Source: JAGNRR01 sp965230665 (GTDB taxonomy: Bacteria > Bacteroidota > Bacteroidia > Chitinophagales > Chitinophagaceae). Taken from it: DNA of 64,000 nucleotides. Shown here piece by piece: positions 33,802 through 43,690 of the stretch; position 1 is the first letter of the stretch, and every line of letters starts with the position of its first letter. The stretch lies in NCBI GenBank assembly GCA_965230665.1, contig CBDDLM010000004.1, positions 2,480,001 to 2,544,000 on the forward strand. The letters run 5' to 3'. The translations under genes and the position numbers were made by a program. The notes beneath the pieces are model-generated. The model made no database searches and was not told the DNA's origin. It saw only the letters and a program-made list of their open reading frames with translations.

Positions 33802-33809
33802 CAAAAGTA
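33802..33809 (-). promoter_or_regulatory. Candidate -7 box (TACTTTTG) abutting murI
   Basis: A perfect TAnnTTTG match on the minus strand with 6 bases to the murI ATG, predicting a leaderless or nearly leaderless message. Slightly upstream, 33819-33835 holds a small TTTGCC/GGCAAA hairpin without a T-run in the murI direction. Confidence 0.47.
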
Positions 33810-33923
33810 TCTTTTTTTTGCCCGAAAGGCAAAATATAAATAAGACGTATATTCGCCTTTTGAGAAATGAAAACACGTAATTCTCAAATGATTAATTAAT
33901 AGAAGTGAAAATCAAAATACTAT

Positions 33924-35486
33924 ATGGATATAATGATAACCGTGATAGCTGCGGTGGTAGCGCTAGGAGTAGGCATATTAATAGGTAAACTAATATTTAG
34001 TAAGAATACACAAAATTTAATTGAAGAAGCAGAAGTAAAGGCAAAGGGCATTATAAGTGAGGCTGAGACCAAGGCAAACTCATATTTCGAAAAACGAAAG
34101 TTGGATGCTAAAGAAAACTTCATTCAAAAAAAGGCTGAGCATGAAAAATTTGTAAATCAACGAACACAGAAGTTAAAGGAGTCTGAAAATCGTGTAAAGC
34201 AAAAGGAAGGTGATTTAAATAAAAAGAATCAAGAGGCTGGTCGTTTACAGAAAGAATATAATCAAAAGAAACAGAATCTAGATAAGCAGCTTGAAATCAT
34301 TGAAAAGAAGAAGAAAGATCTAGAGGAGCAGCACCAACAGCATGTTAGCGCACTGGAAAAAGTATCAAATCTCAAAGCGGAAGATGCTAAAACACAACTC
34401 ATCGAGGTGATGAAGTCCGAAGCACGTACAGATGCAATGGCACATGTACAGGATATAATGGAGGAAGCTAAACTAACGGCTAATAAAGAAGCGAAGAAGA
34501 TCGTTATCCAAACAATTCAACGTACGGCTGCTGAGCAGGCTATTGAGAATTCTATTACTGTCTTTAATTTAGAGAGTGATGCCCAGAAAGGTCAAATTAT
34601 TGGTAGAGAGGGCAGAAATATTAGGGCCATAGAGGCAGCCACGGGAGTTGATTTAGTTATTGATGACACGCCTGAAGCAATTATTTTAAGTTCTTTTGAC
34701 CCGTTGAGACGTGAAATTGCTAGACTGTCACTTCAGCGTTTGACGCAGGATGGCAGAATTCATCCAGCGCGTATTGAAGAGGTTGTCAATAAGACGAAAA
34801 AGCAAATTAATGAACAAGTCATGGAAATTGGTAATCGAACGGTTATCGATTTAGGGATTCACGGATTGCATAAGGAGCTTGTGAGAATGGTAGGGCGTAT
34901 GCGTTTCCGTTCCTCATATGGACAGAACCTATTAATGCACTCTCGCGAGACCTCTAATCTCTGTGGAATTATGGCTGCTGAATTAGGTTTGAATCCTAAG
35001 TTGGCCAAGCGCGCTGGTCTTCTTCATGATATCGGCAAGGTGCCCGAGGAAGAAACAGAATTATCACATGCATTACTCGGGGCTAAACTTGCAGAGAAGT
35101 ATGGCGAACATCCAGCTGTTGTAAACGCAATTGGAGCACACCATGACGAGATGGAAATGAAATATGTTATTTCTCCTATTATTCAGGCTTGTGACGCAAT
35201 TAGCGGTGCAAGACCTGGTGCTCGCCGAGAAATTATGCAAAGCTTTTTACAACGCGTACAAGATTTAGAAAGTTTAGCAATGAGTTATACGGGTGTAGAA
35301 AAAGCTTATGCAGTTCAGGCTGGGAGAGAGTTACGTGTCATTGTCGAGGCAGATAAAGTTAGTGATGCAGAAAGTGATACACTCTCATTTGATATTGCAG
35401 ACAAGATTCAAAAAGAGATGCAATATCCTGGGCAAATACGAGTAACTGTTATTAGAGAAAAGCGTGCTGTAAATGTTGCTAAATAA
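33924..35486 (+). CDS. rny: Ribonuclease Y
   Basis: RNase Y is a membrane-anchored endoribonuclease that starts mRNA decay. The 520-residue protein has one N-terminal membrane helix (about 2-25, ending LIGKLIF), a long coiled coil (about 30-165), a KH domain (IIGREGRNIRAIEAATGVD) and an HD domain with the metal-binding AGLLHDIGK, followed by GAHHDE. The C-terminus VIREKRAVNVAK is the standard end. It is transcribed alone, divergent from murI. Confidence 0.96.
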   Translation: MDIMITVIAAVVALGVGILIGKLIFSKNTQNLIEEAEVKAKGIISEAETKANSYFEKRKLDAKENFIQKKAEHEKFVNQRTQKLKESENRVKQKEGDLNKKNQEAGRLQKEYNQKKQNLDKQLEIIEKKKKDLEEQHQQHVSALEKVSNLKAEDAKTQLIEVMKSEARTDAMAHVQDIMEEAKLTANKEAKKIVIQTIQRTAAEQAIENSITVFNLESDAQKGQIIGREGRNIRAIEAATGVDLVIDDTPEAIILSSFDPLRREIARLSLQRLTQDGRIHPARIEEVVNKTKKQINEQVMEIGNRTVIDLGIHGLHKELVRMVGRMRFRSSYGQNLLMHSRETSNLCGIMAAELGLNPKLAKRAGLLHDIGKVPEEETELSHALLGAKLAEKYGEHPAVVNAIGAHHDEMEMKYVISPIIQACDAISGARPGARREIMQSFLQRVQDLESLAMSYTGVEKAYAVQAGRELRVIVEADKVSDAESDTLSFDIADKIQKEMQYPGQIRVTVIREKRAVNVAK

Positions 35487-35712
35487 AAACTATCAAAGTT
35501 TTCTAATAATACTGTCAATTTTATTTGACACAAAGAAGAAACTATCGATGCGCCCTAGACTTAATTTTGATGTACTATTGTAATAAGTAAAAGAGACGAA
35601 TTTTTAAAACTAAACGTTAGAAATAATTGTTAATAATTTTAAACGAAAACTAAATGAGATTAATATCTTTAACATATATTTACTAGCTAATTAAAACTCA
35701 CATAATACGACT
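35487..35712. other. AT-rich leader region before the TonB receptor operon
   Basis: This 226-base gap has no open frame of note. It contains a weak 6-base-pair inverted repeat (35513-35518 with 35525-35530) after rny and a near-consensus -7 box TATATTTA near 35675-35682. No riboswitch or tRNA pattern was recognised. Confidence 0.4.
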
Positions 35713-38700
35713 ATGAAACTGAGACTAATTATTTTATTTTTATTGACAGCGATTGGTAACATCGCATTCGCACAATCCAGCCCAGGTGGTATTGACGGTA
35801 AAGTAGTTGATGAAAAAGGAGAACCAGTTCCTTTTGCTCCTGTTGCGGCTTTTGATGGTGGTATTTTGAAAGGACAGGGAAAGACGAACTTCAAGGGGAA
35901 TTTTAACATTAAACCTTTGAATGCTGGAACGTATACTTTGAAAGTGAGTTCTGTTGGATTTAATAAAATGGAGATTGCTGGTATTATAGTAAGATCTGGC
36001 CGTAATTCAACACAGAATATTAAAATGATCAAAAAAGGGAATAAGCTTAAAAAAGTAACTATTGTTTCTGGGCCTAAGCTAATTGATGCAACTGATCCAG
36101 GTGGACAGACTGTTACCGGCGCTGAAATTGATAACCTTGCGGGTAATGATGTTTTAAAAGGGATTCAGTTAATCGCGGGTGTTGATGGTGGTCCTACTGG
36201 TGGTAGTAATAATGTAAGTATCGCTGGAGGTAGACAAGATGAAACACTTTATATGGTTGATGGTATTCCTATTAGAGGTGGTGCTGGTATAAGTAACATT
36301 CCTACATCATTATTACGTGGTGTAGAAGTATTTAAATCAGGGGTGCCTGCCAAGCAAGGTAATACAACCAGTGGAGTTATTGAGATTAATACAATTAACT
36401 TAGCTTCTTCTTTAACAGGAGGTTTAAGAGCACAGCGTTCGGTAGAAGGGTTTAATAATAATATGGTAAGCTTAAACTTGGCTGGACCATTAATCTTTAA
36501 AAAAGATTCAAATAAAAAACGCATTCGTCCTGTTATGGGATTTGTGCTAGGTCTCTCGGGTCGTTATAATAAAGATGGGAATCCTTCTTATACAGGTTAT
36601 AACGTTTTGAAACCTGAAGTATTGTCAGCACTGCAACAAACCCCTTTAGCGGATAACCCCACTGGAACAGGAGCAGCTTCTTTCTTACCAGCTTCAGAGG
36701 CAGTTACTGCTAATGATTTTAAGAAAGTAAAGGCTAGAGAGAATGGACAAAATTATAATGTGAACTATTTGGGTAAACTAGATTTTGCTCCTACTTCTAG
36801 AATGAATGTTACCTTGGGTACATTCTTTGATTATAATCGAGTAAACAACTGGAGTTTTGCGAATTCTCTTTTTGCACCAGAAGCTAATTCTATTAGCAGA
36901 GGTTATACAGCTCGTGGATTTGTAAGGTTGCAACAATCTTTAGGCAAAGCCAGCGATGATAAGCAAGATGCGCTTATTTCGAATGCCTTCTATAATTTAC
37001 AACTATCTTATCAGAGATCAGCCAATAGATCTGAAAATGAGGATCATGGAAGAGATATCTTCAAATATGGTTATGTTGGGAAATATGATCAAGAAACAAC
37101 ACCTTTCTATCGTCAAGATACAGTGAGTGGAGCTAATGGAGCAACTTATTATGCTTGGAGATTTATTGGAGATGTATCAACGGATTTAACTTATACACCT
37201 GGTGGTGTGAACCCGCTTTTGGAAAATTACACCAAGCAGGTCATGAATGACCCGAGGTTTGATATCCGAACGCAGAACCAATTGCAAATTCAAGGAGGTT
37301 TACGAAATGGTGATGGTCCAGGTGGTACCTATAGTTTATATACAGGTGTTGGAGCTCAGGTAGGTAGCTTCAATTATTCTCAAAGAGACCAGTTCAACTT
37401 AAACTTAGGAGCTTCGTTTGACATAAACCAAGGGATAAAAAATAAAGACAATAAAGATGCAATCACCCACCAAATTGAGTTTGGTTTAGGGTATGAGCAA
37501 GTTACTTCAAGAAGTTATGCATTAGGTGCTACTAATTTGTGGCAGACAATGCGTTTATTGACAAACAGTCATATTCAAAACCTAGATGTAGACAATCCAA
37601 TCTTTATAGTAGGTGGTAATGAATATACAGAATCTCAGCTTATAGCAAGTGGTTTGAGCGTTTCCCAGTTTGATACAATTCGTTTCAATCGTTTTAATGC
37701 TGCTTCTAGTCAAGCTCGTTTCGATAAAGAGTTAAGAAAGAAACTTTTTGGCGATGAAGGAAATACTGATGTGTTATATCCTGATAATCTGGATCCTTCT
37801 ACTTTCTCATTGGATATGTTCTCTGCGGATGATTTATATAACCAAGGTCTATCAAGCAGAGTTGCTTATACAGGTTATGATTATCTTGGGAATATAGAAA
37901 GAACTCAACCAAACTTTAGAGATTTTTGGACGAAGAAAGATGGTAGAGGAGACTATTTAAGACCAATTGCACCGTATAACCCGAACTATATGTTTGGTTA
38001 TATCTCAGATCAGTTTAAGTACAAAGATGTATTATTTAGTGTAGGTGTTCGGATAGATCGATTCGATGCGAACCAGAATGTACTAAGAGACCCTTATTCA
38101 TTGTATGGAGTACGCAGTTTAGGTTCTTTAGAAAATGGAAGTTACAGAACAGCTAAGAATAATACAACAAATGCTGAAGCTCCAGATCCTGTTGCTGCTG
38201 GTTTTGATGGGACTTGGGTTCCTTATGTAGACAATAATCTAGCTTCACAACCTACTGTAGTAGGTTTTAGAAAAGGAGATGTTTGGTATGATCCTTTCGG
38301 AAAGGAAATTGCAGATCCAACAATATTGTCAGAGGAATACGCTAACGGCTTACCCATCCAACCATGGCTTGTTGATCCTACGGATAGTATTAAAAGCGAA
38401 AGTTATAAAATCGACGATGCTTTTACTGATTATGACCCAGATATCGCAATCTCTCCTAGAATTCGATTTACGTTCCCTATTACAGATCAGGCTTTATTCT
38501 ACGGGAACTATGATATCTTAGCGCAATATCCGCAAGGCCGTAACTTTGTTACACCTGATGATTATTATTTCCAATCAGAGCGCGGAGGGGTTATTAATAA
38601 TGCAAATTTGCGCATGCAGAAGTCAATCAATTACACACTTGGTTTTGAGCAAGCTGTAACAAAGAGAAGTAAAATAGGCATTGAGGTTTATTATATTGAG

Positions 38701-39534
38701 CGTAAGGATCAAATTCAACAACAACGTTTCACTTTGGCTTATCCTCAAGCTTACACCTCTTATGGTAATCGTGACTACTCTTCTACTAAAGGTTTTACTT
38801 TTAACTATGAGCTACAACCAACCAGAAAAATGCCATTGCGTGCCACTGTAGCTTATACGCTTCAATTTGCTGAAGGTACAGGTTCAAATTCTACGTCTAT
38901 GGCCTCTCTGATTCAGCAAGGACAACCTAACCTACGTACGATTTTTCCTATGTCATTTGACACAAGACACTTGACTACTTTAAACTTAGATTATCGCTTT
39001 GCTCCGAATTATAGAAAAGGTCCTAAGTTTGGTAAAGGAGATAAAAAACATTATTTGCTTGCTGGAATGGGAGCAAACCTATTGTTAAATGCTCGTAGTG
39101 GACGGCCTTATTCAAAGATAACAAGAGCTATTGCCGTAAATGGAAGTTCTAGTGGAATTCCTATCGAAGACGGAATTAATGGTTCTCGTCGCCCTTGGAC
39201 AACAAATGTTGATTTAAGAATTAATAAGAGCTTATCATTAGGTAAAATCTTTAAAAATAGACCTAACGGACGCGGAGGTCTAGGCAAGCGACTGAATGCA
39301 GACATCTTTGTTTATGCAGAGAATCTGTTGAATACTAGAAATGTTATTGGGGTATATAGTTTTACAGGGAGAGGAGATGATGATGGCTTCCTAAACTCTG
39401 CACAAGGTAGACAACAGGTGCAATCGTTTATATATCCTCAGTCTTATACAGATATGTATAATAACCGTTTGAACGCGCCATTTAATTTTAATAACCCAAG
39501 ACGTATTTACGTTGGATTCCAAATGAACTTTTAA
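35713..39534 (+). CDS. TonB-dependent receptor with N-terminal carboxypeptidase-regulatory domain
   Basis: This 1273-residue outer-membrane protein has a signal peptide (about 1-21, ending IAFAQ). An Ig-like CarboxypepD_reg domain follows (about 26-105, IDGKVVDEKGEPVPFAPVA). The plug domain is at about 115-235 (GGRQDETLYMVDGIPI, GVEVFKSGVPAKQGNTTSGV). The remainder is a barrel ending in the aromatic YVGFQMNF. It resembles SusC-like or oar-type receptors, but no SusD partner is next to it. Instead a giant secreted protein and a PorV/PorQ-family barrel follow at 30 and 40 bases, in one transcript. A ligand cannot be named. Confidence 0.9.
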   Translation: MKLRLIILFLLTAIGNIAFAQSSPGGIDGKVVDEKGEPVPFAPVAAFDGGILKGQGKTNFKGNFNIKPLNAGTYTLKVSSVGFNKMEIAGIIVRSGRNSTQNIKMIKKGNKLKKVTIVSGPKLIDATDPGGQTVTGAEIDNLAGNDVLKGIQLIAGVDGGPTGGSNNVSIAGGRQDETLYMVDGIPIRGGAGISNIPTSLLRGVEVFKSGVPAKQGNTTSGVIEINTINLASSLTGGLRAQRSVEGFNNNMVSLNLAGPLIFKKDSNKKRIRPVMGFVLGLSGRYNKDGNPSYTGYNVLKPEVLSALQQTPLADNPTGTGAASFLPASEAVTANDFKKVKARENGQNYNVNYLGKLDFAPTSRMNVTLGTFFDYNRVNNWSFANSLFAPEANSISRGYTARGFVRLQQSLGKASDDKQDALISNAFYNLQLSYQRSANRSENEDHGRDIFKYGYVGKYDQETTPFYRQDTVSGANGATYYAWRFIGDVSTDLTYTPGGVNPLLENYTKQVMNDPRFDIRTQNQLQIQGGLRNGDGPGGTYSLYTGVGAQVGSFNYSQRDQFNLNLGASFDINQGIKNKDNKDAITHQIEFGLGYEQVTSRSYALGATNLWQTMRLLTNSHIQNLDVDNPIFIVGGNEYTESQLIASGLSVSQFDTIRFNRFNAASSQARFDKELRKKLFGDEGNTDVLYPDNLDPSTFSLDMFSADDLYNQGLSSRVAYTGYDYLGNIERTQPNFRDFWTKKDGRGDYLRPIAPYNPNYMFGYISDQFKYKDVLFSVGVRIDRFDANQNVLRDPYSLYGVRSLGSLENGSYRTAKNNTTNAEAPDPVAAGFDGTWVPYVDNNLASQPTVVGFRKGDVWYDPFGKEIADPTILSEEYANGLPIQPWLVDPTDSIKSESYKIDDAFTDYDPDIAISPRIRFTFPITDQALFYGNYDILAQYPQGRNFVTPDDYYFQSERGGVINNANLRMQKSINYTLGFEQAVTKRSKIGIEVYYIERKDQIQQQRFTLAYPQAYTSYGNRDYSSTKGFTFNYELQPTRKMPLRATVAYTLQFAEGTGSNSTSMASLIQQGQPNLRTIFPMSFDTRHLTTLNLDYRFAPNYRKGPKFGKGDKKHYLLAGMGANLLLNARSGRPYSKITRAIAVNGSSSGIPIEDGINGSRRPWTTNVDLRINKSLSLGKIFKNRPNGRGGLGKRLNADIFVYAENLLNTRNVIGVYSFTGRGDDDGFLNSAQGRQQVQSFIYPQSYTDMYNNRLNAPFNFNNPRRIYVGFQMNF

Positions 39535-39564
39535 GAATCACAATTAAGTAAAGAATTAAAAATT

Positions 39565-42500
39565 ATGAAAAAGATCTTTTTAGGATTAGTTGCTTTAAGC
39601 ATGAATTTTATGCTCCTAGCAGAGCCGACTCATGGAGTTAAAAAGAGAGAAAAGGGGTTGAACAAAACCGCTGCTGGTTGTAACCAAACTACTGCTACTA
39701 TTGATTTGGACATTAATAATGTACGAGCAAGAATCATGACAGGTGGTGACATGTGGTGGGATCGTTCGGCAGGAGCTGCTCGATATGAAGTACCCAAAGG
39801 AGGAAATGCAAACGCTTTGTTTGCAGGTTCTATCTGGATTGGTGGTTATGATCAATCTACAAATGATCTTAAAGTAGCCGCCCAGACCTATAGGAATAGA
39901 GGGAATGACTATTGGACAGGTCCTTTGGATGAGTTTAATGGAGCTTCTGTTGATTTCCAAACATGTTCCGAATGGGATCGTTTTTGGAAAATAAACAGAG
40001 CTGATGTAAATGCTTTTAGAGATCTAGCAGAAGCTTGTAATAATGATCCTACCTGTATAATTGGTTCTTCTAATAGTATACCTGATGCAATTAAGGAATG
40101 GCCAGGAAGATTAGCAAATGATCCCAATAAAGGAGCTAGAACTTCTGTCGGAGCATCGGGAGGGTTATTAAATATCCCAGATAGAGAAATGGCGCCATTC
40201 GTCGATGTCGATAATGATGGTGCGTATAATTGGTTAAAAGGTGATTATCCCGATATCTTGGGAGATCAATACATTTGGTATGTATTTAATGATAAAGGAG
40301 ATGCTAAAACACAAACTCAATCAGATGCGATTGGCTTGGAAATTCACTTAGGTGCTTTTGCATTTGCAACAAGCGATTGTTTGAACGATGCAACATTCTA
40401 TAACTATAGAGTACATAACTGGAGTACTTCTATTATTGACAGTACTTATATGGCAACTTGGACAGACGCCGATCTAGGTTTTTCTAGGGATGATTATATT
40501 GGTTGTGATACGGCTCGTGGTTTAGGTGTATTATATAATGGAGACGGATTTGATGAAACACCAACAGGTTATGGTTTCGATCTTCCTATGGTAGGTGTAG
40601 ATTTCTTTAGAGGGCCTCGTATTGATAACCCTGCTTTCCCCGCTCCAGGTCAACCGCAATATCTTGAGTTGAAAATGAGCGTATTTACTTACTTTAATAA
40701 TACAGGTGGTGGAGCCCCTCCGGGAACTAATGATCCAGATATTAAAGGAGAGTTTTATAATTATATGACGGGTAGTTGGAAAGACGGATCTCGTTTTCAA
40801 TGGGGATGTACTCCATACAATGGCGGAACTTCTGATGCGGCAAGTGTATTTCCAGATGATCCTTGTACAAGTGGTCCTTTTTCAGAACCTCAGTGTAATA
40901 ATGCACCAGATGACAGACGTTTTGTGCACTCTGCAGGACCTTTCCAGTTAGTACCAGGTATTGTTCCAAGTGATATTACTATTGGTTGTATTTGGGTTCC
41001 AGATGTGGGAGGAGGACGATCTGCTTGCTTCTCAAAAATTCTTATTTGTGACGATAAAGCCCAGAATCTATTTGATAATGATTTCCAATTACCATTTGGG
41101 CCTCAAGCTCCAGATTTAGAAATCTCACCTTTGGATAGAAAATTGGTTGTTCAACTTACTAACCCATCTTCTTCTAATAATGCGAATGAAGCTTATGGAA
41201 CAGATTTGTCAGATCCTAAATTTTTAGAATCAACTACAAAAGCGACTAAAAGAAACCCTCCTTATCCAGATAGTTTGTACAAGTTTGAAGGATATATTGT
41301 TTACCAACTAAGAGATGGAGGAGTTGCTTTTTCTGACATCCGTTCTAAAGATGGTTCTGTAAATACAGATGTAGCAAGAATTGTTTTCCAAACAGACAAG
41401 GAGAATCATATTGAAAAACTATTCAACTTTGAAGTGGACCCAGCAATTACTTCTGATTACTATACCCCAAAGTTAATGGTAACAGGTGCTAATGAAGGTT
41501 TAAGGCACTCTTTTGAAATAACTGAGGATGCCTTCTCTACAGCTACTTCTAAAGAGCTTATCAACTATAAAACGTATTATTATATGGCTGTTGCTTATGC
41601 TTATAATAAATTTGATAATGATGATATTGATCCTCCTGGATCAACACCAGAAAGTAGAGAGAATGAGTTTGATCCTCAAAACGCAAACAACACGCAAGAC
41701 ATTCAATATTTAGAGAGTAGAACAGATGGTAGAGAACTTCCGATTCGTATTATCTCGGCTACCCCACATCCTGCCAATGATGAGCTCTATGTTCAGAACC
41801 ATGCGGATTACGGAACAGGTATCCAACTGACTCAAATCGAAGGTGTTGGAAATGGTGGTAGAGAAGTCGAATTGACACAAGAATCGATTAATACGATCTT
41901 GTATGGTGGAAATAACCAAGATTATACACCAACATATCAAGCCAATCGCGGTCCTGCTGATCTTTTTGTTACAAATCCAAACAGTATTATTGCAGGTCAA
42001 TATGAACTTTCTTTAATTGTAGATTCTGCTTGGACAGGACCTAGACTTGAAACTAGAGGTGCTTATGGCGATAGTACGCGATGGCAATTGAAAAATGTAA
42101 CGACCGGTGAAGTGGTTATGAGTGAGCGCAGTATTGCTCAATACAATGACCAAATAATTAAGAAATATGATGCTGCAACAGATGAATCTACTGATTGGGG
42201 ACTTTCTCTAGGTATGGTGCAGGTACTTAGACCAGGTGATAATGACAGTACAGGAAACAATGCATATATTACCTCAAGCATTACGTTTGCCGATATTAAT
42301 TTACCATGGTTATCAGGTGTACCAGATGCTGAGAATATGAGTTTGTTTAACTGGATTCGTGCTGGTGAAGACACAGATGAAGACCCACTACAGCGTCCTG
42401 GAGGTTTGGAATGTCAAATGACTGACTGGAGCATTGAATGGGATAGAGGTGAAAATTATGAGAATATCATTAATGGTACTTGGGCACCTTATGTATTGAC

Positions 42501-43650
42501 AAACTTTGAAGCGAAGACAGAATGTGGAAACGGTGTTTCATATAGTACATTAGGAGATAGAAATTTACAAAATATGATGTCCAAGATCTTCTCGGTTGAT
42601 ATTGTATTTACTTCAGATAAGTCTTTATGGTCTAAGTGTCCGGTGATTGAAATGACTGATCATGCTGGTTCAACTTCTCCATTTGGTGAAGGTGAGCAAT
42701 TTAAGTATAATATTAGACACCATGCTGCTTGGGATAAAGGTGTAGATGAGAATGGTAACCCTACATACGTAGCCAACGATAGTGGATATAGCTGGTTCCC
42801 TGGTTATGCAATTAACGTAGAAACGGGAGAGCGTTTAAATGTTTTCTTTGGAGAGGAATCTATTAATGCACAGGATAATGGGAATGATATGCTCTTTAAC
42901 CCTACCCCTAGAATGGTAGATCCTGTAAACTTCTCACTAAAATGGGGGGGGAAACATATCATCTATGTGATGAGTACAAAGTACGATGAAGGAGCATTTG
43001 CATTGGCTAAGTTCAGAGATGCAGATGATGATCCAAATAAAAGCTCTGAAGGACGTAACAATAATTTGAAAGAAGTATATAACAATGTAATGTGGGTAGG
43101 AAATGTACTTGGATCTGGAAGAGCTGAAATGGCATCAGTTAAGGATGGATTGATTCCTACTGAAACGAAGATTAGGATTCGTGTTGAGCGTCCTTATGCA
43201 AACGCTTCACCCGATCCAAACTATACACCTCGTAATGGCGGGTGGCCACTTTATCAATTCTCTACCGATGGTATCACGCCATCAAAACTTGGAGATAGCA
43301 GAAATCAATATACGAATGATAATCAGGCTTTGTTAGATCAAATTTTACCAGTTCCAAATCCTTATTTTGCGTATAATGAGTACGAGGTAAATCGATTGGA
43401 TAACCGTATCAAGATTATTAATTTACCTGCGAAAGCTGAGATTAAAATTTATACTGTGAATGGAACATTGATTCGGACATTGACTAAGAATGATGAGACA
43501 ACAAGCTTTATAGATTGGGACTTAAAGAATAGTCAGAATATTCCGATTGCAAGTGGTATGTATCTAATTCATGTCAATATTGACGGCGTTGGTGAAACCG
43601 TACTCAAATGGTTTGGTGCGATGAAACCAGTAGATATAACTAACTTGTAA
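39565..43650 (+). CDS. Giant secreted protein with T9SS/FlgD-like C-terminal domain
   Basis: This 1361-residue protein has a signal peptide (about 1-19, ending FMLLA). The conserved-looking N-terminal region includes RARIMTGGDMWWD and ALFAGSIWIGGYDQ. No enzyme motif was recognised. Acidic, calcium-site-like stretches (DVDNDGAYN, DTDEDPLQR) occur. The last 80 residues have PVPNPYFAYNEYE, IKIYTVNGTLIRTL and IASGMYLIHVNI, resembling a FlgD-like or T9SS type A sorting domain, but the tail ends GAMKPVDITNL rather than in the usual basic stretch. I recall similar proteins beside TonB receptors and PorV-like proteins in related genomes. Function unknown; a secreted or cell-surface component handled with its operon partners is inferred. 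Confidence 0.78.
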   Translation: MKKIFLGLVALSMNFMLLAEPTHGVKKREKGLNKTAAGCNQTTATIDLDINNVRARIMTGGDMWWDRSAGAARYEVPKGGNANALFAGSIWIGGYDQSTNDLKVAAQTYRNRGNDYWTGPLDEFNGASVDFQTCSEWDRFWKINRADVNAFRDLAEACNNDPTCIIGSSNSIPDAIKEWPGRLANDPNKGARTSVGASGGLLNIPDREMAPFVDVDNDGAYNWLKGDYPDILGDQYIWYVFNDKGDAKTQTQSDAIGLEIHLGAFAFATSDCLNDATFYNYRVHNWSTSIIDSTYMATWTDADLGFSRDDYIGCDTARGLGVLYNGDGFDETPTGYGFDLPMVGVDFFRGPRIDNPAFPAPGQPQYLELKMSVFTYFNNTGGGAPPGTNDPDIKGEFYNYMTGSWKDGSRFQWGCTPYNGGTSDAASVFPDDPCTSGPFSEPQCNNAPDDRRFVHSAGPFQLVPGIVPSDITIGCIWVPDVGGGRSACFSKILICDDKAQNLFDNDFQLPFGPQAPDLEISPLDRKLVVQLTNPSSSNNANEAYGTDLSDPKFLESTTKATKRNPPYPDSLYKFEGYIVYQLRDGGVAFSDIRSKDGSVNTDVARIVFQTDKENHIEKLFNFEVDPAITSDYYTPKLMVTGANEGLRHSFEITEDAFSTATSKELINYKTYYYMAVAYAYNKFDNDDIDPPGSTPESRENEFDPQNANNTQDIQYLESRTDGRELPIRIISATPHPANDELYVQNHADYGTGIQLTQIEGVGNGGREVELTQESINTILYGGNNQDYTPTYQANRGPADLFVTNPNSIIAGQYELSLIVDSAWTGPRLETRGAYGDSTRWQLKNVTTGEVVMSERSIAQYNDQIIKKYDAATDESTDWGLSLGMVQVLRPGDNDSTGNNAYITSSITFADINLPWLSGVPDAENMSLFNWIRAGEDTDEDPLQRPGGLECQMTDWSIEWDRGENYENIINGTWAPYVLTNFEAKTECGNGVSYSTLGDRNLQNMMSKIFSVDIVFTSDKSLWSKCPVIEMTDHAGSTSPFGEGEQFKYNIRHHAAWDKGVDENGNPTYVANDSGYSWFPGYAINVETGERLNVFFGEESINAQDNGNDMLFNPTPRMVDPVNFSLKWGGKHIIYVMSTKYDEGAFALAKFRDADDDPNKSSEGRNNNLKEVYNNVMWVGNVLGSGRAEMASVKDGLIPTETKIRIRVERPYANASPDPNYTPRNGGWPLYQFSTDGITPSKLGDSRNQYTNDNQALLDQILPVPNPYFAYNEYEVNRLDNRIKIINLPAKAEIKIYTVNGTLIRTLTKNDETTSFIDWDLKNSQNIPIASGMYLIHVNIDGVGETVLKWFGAMKPVDITNL

Positions 43651-43690
43651 ACCTCAATACATTTATTTAATAACCTAACGATATAATCAG

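Noticed and set aside
35525..35530. TTGACA resembling a sigma-70 -35 element
   Set aside because: It is part of a small inverted repeat, and this phylum uses a different promoter consensus, so it was not called.
35487..35712. Possible riboswitch ahead of the TonB receptor operon
   Set aside because: No cobalamin, TPP or other known aptamer core was seen; the region is simply AT-rich with one weak hairpin.
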